From: Emiliania huxleyi CCMP1516
Lineage: Eukaryota > Haptophyta > Isochrysidales > Noelaerhabdaceae
Reading direction: 5' to 3'
Length of the DNA stretch: 64,000 nucleotides
NCBI RefSeq assembly: GCF_000372725.1
Contig: NW_005202237.1
Coordinates: 292,411-356,410, forward strand
This document shows, piece by piece, positions 10,328-22,074 of the stretch (its first letter is position 1; each line of letters opens with the position of its first letter). Made by a program: the position numbers and the translations under genes. The notes under the pieces are model-generated. The model made no database searches. It was given only the letters and a program-made list of their open reading frames with translations, and was not told the DNA's origin.

Positions 10328-12115
10328 ATGGACAGGCGGCGCGTCCTTCAGCAGGTGGCTCACGAGGCCCATGAAGAGGTTCTCAGGCGTGGTTACCAGT
10401 GGGCGGCGCCCAAGGTCGACCCGGTTGCTGCGAGCGCTGCCGGCCAAGACGACAAGCATGGAGAGGCAGCATTGGAGCGCGCCTTGGGGGAGGCGTGCGA
10501 CTCGCCAGCGCCAGCTCGACCGCCAAAGCCGCTCAGTGAACGGTCGGTGACCGCAGTAGCTTGTGCGGCCGCCATTGCAGCGGCCACCGCGGCGCACCAG
10601 CCAGGGCCATGGGTGCCGCTCGCGCCATTGCAGCTCGGTGCAGTGAAGAGGCCACCGCTGGTGGGGTTTTGGAGCGGTCTCCTCACCGCCACTTTCCACC
10701 TTGGTATCACGGTGGACCAAATCTGCCCGCGGACAGTCTCGCCAGTCCGAAGACAGCGAGAGCTCTGCGTGCGGCTTGCATTGCTTGCGGCGGCTTCGCT
10801 CAGCCTCGGGCTCACCACCTCATTTGGTTTTGCACTGAGCTGCCGAGCGCTCACCGGACTAGCCGCGGCGCCCTTTCAGCGTGCGGTGCGCCACTGCCTC
10901 GTCTCTGATCCCGCCGCGCCGCCGCAGCGATCGCTCCTCGACCCAACACGACTGAACGTGGCGGTGGCTAGTGGTGCCAGTTTCCTTCTGCCTCCGATCA
11001 TCGGGTCCCTGGTGGGCACTGTTCGCAGCGGTCTCGAGTTGGGGGGGAATGAGACTAGCGGCGTCGGCGGCGATGGCCCAGACGACGGCTTGGCCCGCCC
11101 ATTTCTGGCTCCGTGCCTCGCCTCTGCTGCGCTATGTCTCGGCGCCTCAGCGGCGGCGGTGCTCCTGCCTGCCACGGCCACCGCAGCCACTGCCACTGCG
11201 GCCGCTTGCGTCAATGTGGAGCACCACAGAGCCGCGCCTGCTATGCGGGGCGCGGCGGCAGCCCTCAAGGCGGTCGGCGGACGGCCCTCACGGTACAAGC
11301 CCCTGGGTAATCCTGGCGGCGGGTCTTTGAGTGGCGACAGCAGATGCGGGAGCGGAAGCAGTGAGAGCAGCGAACCCCTCCCTCGAGCGGCGATCAGTGT
11401 GCTGGCGGCCGCCGGGCTCTTGGCCCTAGCTGAGACTGCGTACAACGAGGCGCTCCTGCTCTGGATTGTCTTGGGCACTGGCGCAGGCGGCGACGCCGAC
11501 GCCGGTGGCCTCGGCCCTCGCTCGGGCGCCGCCTTGCTCAGCGCAGAAGGGCTCGGCGTGCTCGCCTTTTCTCGGCTCGGCCGCCCGCGGGTCGCCGCGC
11601 CCGAGACGCGTTGTGTTCGGCTTGCGCTTGCTACCGCCGCCGCTTACGCCTCTTTGCCTGCGCTGCCTCGCCTCGCCACTCCGCAGTTCCTTCTACCGCT
11701 CCTCCTGCTACACACTGCGCTCGGCGCCGCCTTGAGCGCCGCCGCCGCCGCCGCCTGCCTCGAGATGCTCTCCGCAGTTTGTCCCGAGGGCGGACAGCGG
11801 CGCGTAGCGGCCGGGCTGCACACGCGCGTGACGAGTGGTGCGGCCGTGGCCGCCGCTCCCCTCGGCGGTGCGTGTTTTGCGTGGTCCGTCTCCTCGCCCG
11901 CAGCGCCCGTAGGCACCCCGCTTGCCTTTGTCCTCTGTGGCGGGCTGAGTGCCACGGCTGCGCGGGCGGCCTTTGTCGGCGCGCGTGCCGCACGGGCGCA
12001 GCGCACAGTCTGCGAGGCGATCAGCCGGGTGGCGGCGCCGAGGGCTCCGAGGGCCATGCCCGTTGCGCCGGAGGGAGAGCGTGTTCGATTGGGCCGCAGC
12101 CTGCAAGCAAGTTAA
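10328..12115 (+). CDS. Major-facilitator-like membrane protein
   Basis: A 595-residue single-exon ORF from the ATG at 10328; the longer frame upstream begins with GTG. After about 95 residues of variable N-terminus there is GFWSGLLTATFHLG. This is the loop and helix 2 pattern of the TetA/ZIF1-like (DHA1) branch of the MFS. About ten further hydrophobic segments follow, several very Ala/Leu-rich. The conserved inter-helix motif A (GRLSDRxGRR in typical members) is reduced here to PRTVSPVRRQR, so the usual gating Asp is missing. A long Gly/Ser-rich central loop separates the two halves. It may be a diverged transporter or a non-transporting relative; the substrate cannot be inferred. It is divergent from clathrin. 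Confidence 0.75.
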   Translation: MDRRRVLQQVAHEAHEEVLRRGYQWAAPKVDPVAASAAGQDDKHGEAALERALGEACDSPAPARPPKPLSERSVTAVACAAAIAAATAAHQPGPWVPLAPLQLGAVKRPPLVGFWSGLLTATFHLGITVDQICPRTVSPVRRQRELCVRLALLAAASLSLGLTTSFGFALSCRALTGLAAAPFQRAVRHCLVSDPAAPPQRSLLDPTRLNVAVASGASFLLPPIIGSLVGTVRSGLELGGNETSGVGGDGPDDGLARPFLAPCLASAALCLGASAAAVLLPATATAATATAAACVNVEHHRAAPAMRGAAAALKAVGGRPSRYKPLGNPGGGSLSGDSRCGSGSSESSEPLPRAAISVLAAAGLLALAETAYNEALLLWIVLGTGAGGDADAGGLGPRSGAALLSAEGLGVLAFSRLGRPRVAAPETRCVRLALATAAAYASLPALPRLATPQFLLPLLLLHTALGAALSAAAAAACLEMLSAVCPEGGQRRVAAGLHTRVTSGAAVAAAPLGGACFAWSVSSPAAPVGTPLAFVLCGGLSATAARAAFVGARAARAQRTVCEAISRVAAPRAPRAMPVAPEGERVRLGRSLQAS

Positions 12116-12275
12116 CCAGAAATGACTCGGTACGAAAGTGCGGCCGCGAACTCCCCAAAGCGGCCGCCCACGCTTTCTCACACGACGCAATTGATGCACG
12201 CGCCAGTCGCTTGGAGACGTTTACACCTTACCTTATATACGGCGGCGCTTTATGCCTTAGTCCTTGTACAGCTTA
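12116..12275. other. 3' flank of the MFS-like gene
   Basis: Short noncoding stretch before the MITE-like element. It carries AGTTAACC around the gene end and one copy of ACAGCTTA (12268-12275), which is repeated on the far side of the element. Confidence 0.5.
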
Positions 12276-12666
12276 GCTAGAGCTGTTTAACGTTGGGAGC
12301 TGAACAGTGTTGCTAGTGTTAACAGTAACAACAGAACAACAGTGGGGCTCCCCAACAACAGTAGCTAACGTTAGGCCGGCTGAACAACAATAAGGAAGGC
12401 CCTGGCAGTGTCCAGTGACCCATCCACGACAATCTCCAGCGTGCCGTCCAGTGCGGGTAATACCCGAAAATACCCGGAAACCCCCAGGTATTTTCGGGTT
12501 TTACCCGGGTTTTTGGCATTTTCTGCTTGCTGACCGCTGAACAACAGTAACAACAGTAACAAACAGTAACAGCATATGAGCTGGGGTGAACACACTTGAA
12601 CAACGTTAAGGATTTCACCCAACACTAGCGCAACTGTTAGGCCCAAAGTTAATGTTAAACAGCTCT
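12276..12666. mobile_element. MITE-like element with terminal inverted repeats and an 8-bp target duplication
   Basis: The left end reads AGAGCTGTTTAAC (12279-12291) and the right end reads GTTAAACAGCTCT (12654-12666). These are perfect 13-bp inverted repeats; further inward, GTTGGG and CCCAAAGTTAA also pair imperfectly. ACAGCTTA occurs directly outside both ends (12268-12275 and 12667-12674), an 8-bp target-site duplication as made by hAT-type transposases. The interior is AT-richer than the region, has repeated AACAACAGT motifs and a central palindrome built on TACCCGAAAATACCCGG. There is no coding capacity, so any movement would need a transposase from elsewhere. Confidence 0.65.
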
Positions 12667-12777
12667 ACAGCTTACGTACACGTAAGACACGTCACCAACG
12701 CCGATTCTCTTTGAAGTTTGATCTCTCTGCGCGAAGGAAAAAGAAATAACATGATACAGGTGTGCACATGGGCTAGT

Positions 12778-13353
12778 CTACCCGCTCGACGCACCTGCGA
12801 GCACGCTAGTCCAGTGCTGCAGCCCCGCAGTGGGCGACCTCTTCACCAGCGTGAGGCGCAGCAGCCTCCCCTCCCCCTGCCCGGGCGCATCCTCGAGCAC
12901 CCAATCCGAGTCGTCAGGCAGCACCTTCCGCAGCAACGATCCCTGCAGCACAGCCTGGCCGCACACCGCAAGCGAAAGCGAGGCCGGCAGCACGCGGCAC
13001 GCCACGTCTCTTGCCCTCGCGCCGGCCGGAAGCGGCACCTCAACCACAACCTCGGACACAGTCTGACTCCATGAGAAGCCGTCGCCTTTGCCTGAAAACT
13101 TGCTCTCGTCGTCCGGCTCGAGCAGCTTCTGGAAGTAGCGTTCCTCCGCAAGGCCTTTGTGCTGCGGAGTTGAAGCTGTACCAGTGCCAGCGCCGAAGAA
13201 GGTCAGCACACCGACAAGCAGGCAGGCAGCGACGATGGCGCCGTGCCACCCGACAGCGCTAAGAGGCGCCTCGTTGCTGCTATCCGGATCGCATGTGGCG
13301 GCCGAAAGCGATGCGGCGGCCGCTAGCAGTCGCGACAGACGGGCGGGTTCCAT
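12778..13353 (-). CDS. Membrane-anchored CS (p23/NudC-like) domain protein
   Basis: 191 residues from the ATG at 13353; the upstream TTG codon was rejected. The N-terminus has a signal-like Ala/Leu stretch. A clear transmembrane segment follows at about residues 35-55 (AIVAACLLVGVLTFFGAG). The C-terminal half is a CS domain: FSWSQTVSEVVVEVPLP, then GxLLRKVLPDDSDWVLED, then a final LTLV strand. The order matches NudC-type CS domains, which bind clients or Hsp90. The family is usually soluble, so the transmembrane anchor is notable. No introns. It is transcribed away from the next gene, with only about 215 bp between the two starts. Confidence 0.75.
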   Translation of the reverse strand: MEPARLSRLLAAAASLSAATCDPDSSNEAPLSAVGWHGAIVAACLLVGVLTFFGAGTGTASTPQHKGLAEERYFQKLLEPDDESKFSGKGDGFSWSQTVSEVVVEVPLPAGARARDVACRVLPASLSLAVCGQAVLQGSLLRKVLPDDSDWVLEDAPGQGEGRLLRLTLVKRSPTAGLQHWTSVLAGASSG

Positions 13354-13568
13354 GAAGCTCCAAGCACACGGCCCCTCCCTGGAGGGCAACCTCCAACCGC
13401 CGTCAGCAGCCTCGGTGTGAAATACACGAAAGAATCGATCTCAACGGACTTGGTACACCGAGCAGCTGGCTCCGCGAGATTCTGGAGGAGCAGCCTCGAA
13501 CAAAAGAAAAAGCGCCCGCCGCAAGGGCAAACAGCGCGTTGCCGCCCTACGCACAGATATATACACGT

Positions 13569-14732
13569 ATGTCTGCATCCGCGCTCCGCAGCCCCCGCCA
13601 GATTGGACATTCGACGCCCGCCACCGGCTCGTGCGCTTACTTTGAGGACGCGTACCCCGCGCAGCACGCCCGGTGGCTGTCCGAGGGCCGTTTGCTGCTG
13701 TACTGCCCCTCCTCGTCCGGCTTTGGCGCGTGGCTGTTTGGCCTCCAGTCGCTCGTTGCCGCGTCCGTCCTGACAGAGCGAGCGCTGATCCTGGCCTGCC
13801 CTGGATTCGCCACGTGTGGGGACGGCCGAGGTGTCGAGAGGACCATCCGCAAGTGGTTTCGTGGCAGAGGCTTTGACTGGCAGCCTGAGGGCTGGGAGAG
13901 GTTGCCGGGAGTGGCGAGGGAAGGGGAGGTGCCAGTGCCGCCGTCGCGCAGCCACTTCCCCGACCGGTCATCGCGCATGTCGCCGCCGGTCTTCAATGTT
14001 GCAGAGTGGCACCTGTGGATGCGATGGCCGCGTCCAATCGTGTACAACCGCACGCATGTATCAGGTCTCCTTGTGACCGACCGCCCGAGCGTGGTCAAGC
14101 TCTGCGCGGGGGAGCACACTGCGCCAGACAAGTTCTTCGAGCGCGGTCCGGGACCAGTTCAGAACGCCGCTCTTTTCAGAGCACGGACCGGCATCGAGAA
14201 GTGGTCGGTCCGGTCGATGCAATGCGCACTGCGCGCTTTTCTGGAGCCAACAGCCGCGCTCCGGCGCACGATGGGAAGAGTCGTGCCCGACAACGCCCCC
14301 TTTGTGGTGATGCACGCCCGGCTGGGCGACGGCTCCATGCAGAGAGAGTCGAGCAGCACGCGCTGGAAGTGGTCGAAGGAGCGGCGGCAGGTCTTCCGCA
14401 ACGGGACCGCGACCGACGGCGCGCTACGGGGTGTGCTGGATCGCTTTGCGGCGGAGCACGAGGCGCTGCCGCACGTGGTGGTGACGGACACGCAGCGGGT
14501 GGCGGAGCTCGCCGAGGAGAGAGGCATGCTCACGACGCGCAAGCTCGGCCGGCCAGTGCACCTCGGGCAGACGGACGTGTCCCGTGTGTCCGAGGACGAC
14601 GTCTTAGCCCTCTATGCCGACTGGCTCCTCATGCGCCGCGCCGCGCACGCCTACCGGCTCGGCCTATCGTCGCTCATGCTCTCGGCGCGTGTCGCGGCCG
14701 GAGACCCGGAAAACATCACCACTTTTTCTTAG
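13569..14732 (+). CDS. Fucosyltransferase-like (GT-B) glycosyltransferase
   Basis: 387 residues from the ATG at 13569. The N-terminal half has the pattern of a family that collects a sugar-donor pocket (LLLYCPSSSGFGAWLFGLQS). In the middle it carries FVVMHARLGDG, which aligns with the H-x-R-x-GD signature of the GT23/GT37/O-fucosyltransferase superfamily. Later come VVTDTQRVAELAEERGM and DWLLMRRAAHAYRLGLSSLM, matching the donor-binding C-terminal half of those enzymes. No obvious signal anchor is visible at this start, so an upstream exon is possible. It could act on glycoproteins in the Golgi or on cell-surface polysaccharide. The exact substrate is unknown. Confidence 0.6.
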   Translation: MSASALRSPRQIGHSTPATGSCAYFEDAYPAQHARWLSEGRLLLYCPSSSGFGAWLFGLQSLVAASVLTERALILACPGFATCGDGRGVERTIRKWFRGRGFDWQPEGWERLPGVAREGEVPVPPSRSHFPDRSSRMSPPVFNVAEWHLWMRWPRPIVYNRTHVSGLLVTDRPSVVKLCAGEHTAPDKFFERGPGPVQNAALFRARTGIEKWSVRSMQCALRAFLEPTAALRRTMGRVVPDNAPFVVMHARLGDGSMQRESSSTRWKWSKERRQVFRNGTATDGALRGVLDRFAAEHEALPHVVVTDTQRVAELAEERGMLTTRKLGRPVHLGQTDVSRVSEDDVLALYADWLLMRRAAHAYRLGLSSLMLSARVAAGDPENITTFS

Positions 14733-14986
14733 AGCCCTCTCCGTGTGTCGGACGTCGCGTGAGGCGTATGTGTTTTTGGCGCGGGCCGCGGCGGCGCGGG
14801 TCGTGGCCGTGGCGGCGTGTGGGGCGTGTGAAAGGTTGTTCTCCGATTCTCACGCCGGTAAAGCCGCCGTAAAGCGTATATCTCCGCGCGCGGGTCGCGC
14901 TTGTGCTGTGAGATGACCTCGCTTCGAGAGCGAGCCGCCTCCGCTTGAGCGCTTTTTTTTTACTGGTTTGGTGCTTTGGAACGCAC

Positions 14987-15412
14987 TCAGCCCGAGACTC
15001 GTCTACTCTGGCGCACCAGACACGGCCGGAGCAAGCTCTCGGGCAGAGCAGCGTCGCAGTCGGCGCTGGGCTGACGCTGGGCGCTGCACGCGCGCCACGC
15101 CGGTGCCGCTGCTGCCTGCCGATCGCCTGCACGAGCGAGCGCATCCAGGGAGGAGGGCGACAGTTGGGCGAAGATGCTCTCGCGGAGCTCACAGGGCAGC
15201 GCATCGAGACGGTCGGCAGGTGGAACGCCGCCGCTGGCGCCCAGCGAGTGAGAAGGCGACGGCGACGCGAAGAAAGAGGCGTCGATCACCGCGTACGGCG
15301 GGCGAGAAGAGGTCATTGAGCACGACACAGCTGTGGCTTGTGATCCGGACTGCCGAAGCGAACTTGAAGCAACTTCTTCACTAGTCTCGGCTTCTCCACA
15401 TGAACCAAGCAT
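14987..15412 (-). CDS. Possible F-box protein
   Basis: 141 residues from the ATG at 15412. The centre reads DALPCELRESIFAQLSPSSL followed by DALARAG, which fits an F-box (Skp1-binding) helix pattern. A substrate-binding domain would normally follow, but the ORF stops about 45 residues later. Its 5' 49 bp (15385-15433) recur at 15886-15934 beside the minisatellite. It may be a truncated or retro-copied gene, or missing a downstream exon. Confidence 0.4.
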   Translation of the reverse strand: MLGSCGEAETSEEVASSSLRQSGSQATAVSCSMTSSRPPYAVIDASFFASPSPSHSLGASGGVPPADRLDALPCELRESIFAQLSPSSLDALARAGDRQAAAAPAWRACSAQRQPSADCDAALPESLLRPCLVRQSRRVSG

Positions 15413-15538
15413 CGGCACCGTGAGGTGTGATACCCATTACGCGAGCAGAGGCTCGAGCTGAGTTCGCCGTGAGAGCCACGGTGGATCCCATGATAGCGTG
15501 AGAGCTTAGCATGCCACCAAGGAGAGGGTGGGTGGGAA

Positions 15539-15877
15539 CCAAAGAGAGATGGCGCAGCCGGAGGGCTGGCGCCGTCAGAGAGGATGGAGCGGCCACAGAG
15601 GTGGCGCGGCATCAGGTCCCATGAGCAGGGAGAGAGCGCAGCGAGAGCGCCGCGCATGAGGAGCAAGGGCCAAGCGCGCTCGCGAAAGTAGGCGGCGAAA
15701 GCGCGCACCAGCTGAAGTGCAAGTTTGGTGTTCACAGCAGCGGAGGCTGAGTGAAGACCGCATGCGATGTGCGCGAGGGCACACGAGAGGGACTCAGGAG
15801 AGGTATCCGTGAGTACCCTACGATAAACTAGTGGCCTACCACGAGTTGGGGCCCCCACCCCAATCGTTATCGGCGGA
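15539..15877. repeat. Left copy of a 339-bp block flanking the minisatellite
   Basis: Appears identical to 21127-21465, in the same orientation. On the minus strand it keeps an open frame (for example SPESLSCALAHIACGLHSAS) that could be a coding relic. The pair brackets the 5-kb tandem array, as if the array had expanded inside a once continuous locus or the two blocks had been duplicated with it. Confidence 0.9.
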
Positions 15878-16114
15878 CTAGTTTATCTCGGCTTCTCCAC
15901 ATGAACCAAGCATCGGCACCGTGAGGTGTGATACATTGGTGCGTAAAGGGTCAGTCTGGAGTCGCGTGCCTCCACAACGGAAGAGCTACGCAGTACCTGA
16001 CATCCCAACGCAGAGTGGAGGGAGCGGGTGCAGACGGACCTCGCATCCCAATGAAGCCAGAAGAGGGGCAGATGCGCTCGTGACGAGGAGCGACCCCAGC
16101 GTGAAGCCTACATT

Positions 16115-19100
16115 CACGCCACGCCGCCCACGAGGCGGCACACGAGACGAGGCTCGAGTAGACGAAGAGCGAGACGAGGCTCACACGAGGCGGCGGCAGA
16201 GACAGCCGCCCGCCACGCCACGCCGCCCACGAGGCGGCACACGAGACGAGGCTCGAGTAGACGAAGAGCGAGACGAGGCTCACTCGAGGCGGCGGCAGAG
16301 ACAGCAGCCCGCCACGCCGCCCACGAGGCGGCACACGAGACGAGGCTCGAGTAGACGAAGAGCGAGACGAGGCTCACTCGAGGCGGCGGCACAGACAGCC
16401 GCCCGCCACGCCGCCCAAGAGGCGGCACACGAGACGAGGCTCGAGTAGACGAAGAGCGAGACGAGGCTCACTCGAGGCGGCGGCAGAGACAGCAGCCCGC
16501 CACGCCGCCCACGAGGCGGCACACGAGACGAGGCTCGAGTAGACGAAGAGCGAGACGAGGCTCACACGAGGCGGCGGCACAGACAGCCGCCCGCCACGCC
16601 ACGCCGCCCACGAGGCGGCACACGAGACGAGGCTCGAGTAGACGAAGAGCGAGACAAGGCTCACTCGAGGCGGCGGCACAGACAGCCGCCCGCCACGCCA
16701 CGCCGCCCACGAGGCGGCACACGAGGCTCGGCTCGAGTAGACGAAGAGCGAGACGAGGCTCACTCGAGGCGGCGGCAGAGACAGCAGCCCGCCACGCCGC
16801 CCACGAGGCGGCACACGAGACGAGGCTCGAGTAGACGAAGAGCGAGACGAGGCTCACTCGAGGCGGCGGCAGAGACAGCAGCCCGCCACGCCGCCCACGA
16901 GGCGGCACACGAGACGAGGCTCGAGTAGACGAAGAGCGAGACGAGGCTCACTCGAGGCGGCGGCACAGACAGCCGCCCGCCACGCCGCCCAAGAGGCGGC
17001 ACACGAGACGAGGCTCGAGTAGACGAAGAGCGAGACGAGGCTCACTCGAGGCGGCGGCAGAGACAGCAGCCCGCCACGCCGCCCACGAGGCGGCACACGA
17101 GACGAGGCTCGAGTAGACGAAGAGCGAGACGAGGCTCACACGAGGCGGCGGCACAGACAGCCGCCCGCCACGCCACGCCGCCCACGAGGCGGCACACGAG
17201 ACGAGGCTCGAGTAGACGAAGAGCGAGACAAGGCTCACTCGAGGCGGCGGCACAGACAGCCGCCCGCCACGCCACGCCGCCCACGAGGCGGCACACGAGG
17301 CTCGGCTCGAGTAGACGAAGAGCGAGACGAGGCTCACTCGAGGCGGGCAGAGACAGCCGCCCGCCACGCCGCCCCACGAGGCGGCACACGAGACGAGGCT
17401 CGAGTAGACGAAGAGCGAGACGAGGCTCACTCGAGGCGGCGGCACAGACAGCCGCCCGCCACGCCACGCCGCCCACGAGGCGGCACACGAGACGAGGCTC
17501 GAGTAGACGAAGAGCGAGACAAGGCTCACTCGAGGCGGCGGCACAGACAGCCGCCCGCCACGCCACGCCGCCCACGAGGCGGCACACGAGGCTCGGCTCG
17601 AGTAGACGAAGAGCGAGACGAGGCTCACTCGAGGCGGCGGCAGAGACAGCAGCCCGCCACGCCGCCCACGAGGCGGCACACGAGACGAGGCTCGAGTAGA
17701 CGAAGAGCGAGACGAGGCTCACTCGAGGCGGCGGCAGAGACAGCCGCCCGCCACGCCGCCCAAGAGGCGGCACACGAGACGAGGCTCGAGTAGACGAAGA
17801 GCGAGACGAGGCTCACTCAAGGCGGCAGCAGAGACAGCCGCCCGCCACGCCGCCCACGAGGCGGCACACGAGACGAGGCTCGAGTAGACGAAGAGCGAGA
17901 CGAGGCTCACTCGAGGCGGCGGCAGAGACAGCCGCCCGCCACGCCACGCCGCCCACGAGGCGGCACACGAGGCGAGGCTCGAGTAGACGAAGAGCGAGAC
18001 GAGGCTCACTCGAGGCGGCGGCAGAGACAGCCGCCCGCCACGCCACGCCGCCCACGAGGCGGCACACGAGGCGAGGCTCGAGTAGACGAAGAGCCAGACG
18101 AGGCTCACTCGAGGCGGCAGCAGAGACAGCCGCCCGCCACGCCGCCCACGAGGCGGCACACGAGGCGAGGCTCGAGTAGACGAAGAGCGAGACGAGGCTC
18201 ACTCGAGGCGGCGGCAGAGACAGCCGCCCGCCACGCCACGCCGCCCACGAGGCGGCACACGAGACGAGGCTCGAGTAGACGAAGAGCCAGACGAGGCTCA
18301 CTCGAGGCGGCGGCAGAGACAGCCGCCCGCCACGCCACGCCGCCCACGAGGCGGCACACGAGGCGAGGCTCGAGTAGACGAAGAGCCAGACGAGGCTCAC
18401 TCGAGGCGGCAGCAGAGACAGCCGCCCACCACGCCACGCCGCCCAAGAGGCGGCACACGAGGCGAGGCTCGAGGAGACGAAGAGCGAGACGAGGCTCACT
18501 CGAGGCGGCGGCAGAGACAGCAGCCCGCCACGCCGCCCACGAGGCGGCACACGAGACGAGGCTCGAGTAGACGAAGAGCGAGACGAGGCTCACTCGAGGC
18601 GGCGGCAGAGACAGCCGCCCGCCACGCCGCCCAAGAGGCGGCACACGAGACGAGGCTCGAGTAGACGAAGAGCGAGACGAGGCCGACTCGAGGCGGAGGC
18701 AGAGACAGCCGCCCGCCACGCCACGCCGCCCCACGAGGCGGCACACGAGGCGAGGCTCGAGTAGACGAAGAGCGAGACGAGGCTCACACGAGGCGGCGGC
18801 AGAGACAGCCGCCCGCCACGCCGCCCAAGAGGCGGCACACGAGACGAGGCTCGAGTAGACGAAGAGCGAGACGAGGCTCACTCGAGGCGGAGGCAGAGAC
18901 AGCCGCCCGCCACGCCACGCCGCCCCACGAGGCGGCACACGAGGCGAGGCTCGAGTAGACGAAGAGCGAGACGAGGCTCACACGAGGCGGCGGCAGAGAC
19001 AGCCGCCCGCCACGCCACGCCGCCCCACGAGGCGGCACACGAGACGAGGCTCGAGTAGACGAAGAGCGAGACGAGGCTCACTCGAGGCGGCGGCAGAGAC

Positions 19101-21126
19101 GGCCGCCCGCCACGCCGCCCAAGAGGCGGCACACGAGACGAGGCTCGAGTAGACGAAGAGCGAGACGAGGCTCACTCGAGGCGGCGGCAGCGACAGCCGC
19201 CCGCCACGCCACGCCGCCCACGAGGCGGCACACGAGACGAGGCTCGAGTGGACGAAGAGCGAGACGAGGCTCACTCAAGGCGGCAGCAGAGACAGCCGCC
19301 CGCCGCGCCGTCCAAGAGGCGGCACACGAGACGCGCCACGCCACGCCGCCCAAGAGGCGGCACACGAGACGAGGCTCGAGTAGACGAAGAGCGAGACGAG
19401 GCTCACTCGAGGCGGCGGCAGAGACAGCCGCCCGCCACGCCACGCCGCCCACGAGGCGGCACACGAGACGAGGCTCGAGTAGACGAAGAGCCAGACGAGG
19501 CTCACTCGAGGCGGCGGCAGAGACAGCCGCCCGCCACGCCACGCCGCCCACGAGGCGGCACACGAGGCGAGGCTCGAGTAGACGAAGAGCCAGACGAGGC
19601 TCACTCGAGGCGGCAGCAGAGACAGCCGCCCACCACGCCACGCCGCCCAAGAGGCGGCACACGAGGCGAGGCTCGAGGAGACGAAGAGCGAGACGAGGCT
19701 CACTCAAGGCGGCGGCAGAGACAGCCGCCCGCCCGCCACGCCGCCCACGAGGCGGCACACGAGACGAGGCTCGAGTAGACGAAGAGCTAGACGAGGCTCA
19801 CTCGAGGCGGCGGCAGAGACAGCAGCCCGCCACGCCGCCCACGAGGCGGCACACGAGACGAGGCTCGAGTAGACGAAGAGCGAGACGAGGCTCACTCGAG
19901 GCGGCGGCAGAGACAGCCGCCCGCCACGCCGCCCACGAGGCGGCACACGAGACGAGGCTCGAGTAGACGAAGAGCGAGACGAGGCTCACTCGAGGCGGCG
20001 GCAGAGACAGCCGCCCGCCACGCCACGCCGCCCACGAGGCGGCACACGAGACGAGGCTCGAGCAGACGAAGAGCGAGACGAGGCTCACTCGAGGCGGCGG
20101 CAGAGACAGCCGCCCGCCACGCCACGCCGCCCACGAGGCGGCACACGAGACGAGGCTCGAGTAGACGAAGAGCGAGACGAGGCTCACACGAGGCGGCGGC
20201 AGAGACAGCCGCCCGCCACGCCACGCTCCCCACAAGCGGCATACGAGGCGAGGCTCGAGTAGACGAAGAGCGAGACGAGGCTCACACGAGGCGGCGGCAG
20301 AGACGGCCGCCCGCCACGCCACGCTCCCCACAAGCGGCATACGAGGCGAGGCTCGAGCAGACGAAGAGCGAGACGAGGCTCACACGAGGCGGCAGCAGAG
20401 ACAGCCGGGCTCACTCGAGGCGGCGGCAAAGACAGCCGCCCGCCACGCCGTCCAAGAGGCGGCGCACGAGACGAGGCTCGAGTAGACGACGAGCGAGACG
20501 AGGCTCACTCGAGGCGGCGGCAGAGACAGCCGCCCGCCACGCCGCCCACGAGGCGGCACACGAGACGCGGCTCGAGTAGACGAAGAGCGAGACGAGGCTC
20601 ACTCAAGGCGGCAGCAGAGACAGCCGCCCGCCACGCCGTCCAAGAGGCGGCACACGAGACGCGCCACGCCACGCCGCCCAAGAGGCGGCACACGAGACGA
20701 GGCTCGAGTAGACGAAGAGCGAGACGAGGCTCACTCGAGGCGGCGGCAAAGACAGCCGCCCGCCACGCCGTCCAAGAGGCGGCACACGAGACGAGGCTCG
20801 AGTAGACGAAGAGCGAGACGAGGCTCACTCGAGGCGGAGGCAGAGACAGACGCCCGCCACGCCACGCCGCCCACGAGGCGGCACACGAGACGAGGCTCGA
20901 GTAGACGAAGAGCGAGACGAGGCTCACTCGAGGCGGCGGCAGAGACGGCCGCCCGCCACGCCACGCCGCCCACGAGGCGGCACACGAGACGAGGCTCGAG
21001 TAGACGAAGAGCGAGACGAGGCTCACACGAGGCGGCGGCAGAGACAGCCGCCCGCCGCGCCACGCCGCCCACGAGGCGGCACACGAGACGAGGCTCGAGT
21101 AGACGAAGAGCGAGACGAGGCTCACT
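16115..21126. repeat. 5-kb minisatellite of about 94- and 99-bp units
   Basis: About 50 tandem copies of a GC-rich unit. Each unit contains CGCCGCCCACGAGGCGGCAC, GAGGCTCGAGTAGACGAAG and GGCTCACTCGAGGCGGCGG. Units are mostly 94 or 99 bp, depending on one or two GCCAC repeats. The sequence is internally palindromic (CCGCC...GGCGG) and carries XhoI-like CTCGAG sites. Long minus-strand frames (PPRVSLVSLFVYSSLVSCAA repeated) are open only because the unit lacks stops there. They change frame at every 94-bp unit, so I do not call a gene. Nothing CRISPR-like: there are no unique spacers. Confidence 0.95.
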
Positions 21127-21465
21127 CCAAAGAGAGATGGCGCAGCCGGAGGGCTGGCGCCGTCAGAGAGGATGGAGCGGCCACAGAGGTGGCGCGGCAT
21201 CAGGTCCCATGAGCAGGGAGAGAGCGCAGCGAGAGCGCCGCGCATGAGGAGCAAGGGCCAAGCGCGCTCGCGAAAGTAGGCGGCGAAAGCGCGCACCAGC
21301 TGAAGTGCAAGTTTGGTGTTCACAGCAGCGGAGGCTGAGTGAAGACCGCATGCGATGTGCGCGAGGGCACACGAGAGGGACTCAGGAGAGGTATCCGTGA
21401 GTACCCTACGATAAACTAGTGGCCTACCACGAGTTGGGGCCCCCACCCCAATCGTTATCGGCGGA
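21127..21465. repeat. Right copy of the 339-bp block
   Basis: Same sequence and orientation as 15539-15877. It follows directly on the last minisatellite unit and is followed by a GAAAAAAGAAAA stretch and the CT tract. In the left copy the block continues into different DNA, so the duplication boundary is sharp at 21465. Confidence 0.9.
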
Positions 21466-21474
21466 AAAAAGAAA

Positions 21475-22074
<600 letters not shown>

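Noticed and set aside
16115-21126. CRISPR-like regular spacing
   Set aside because: Units are contiguous and near identical, with no unique spacers, in a eukaryotic context.
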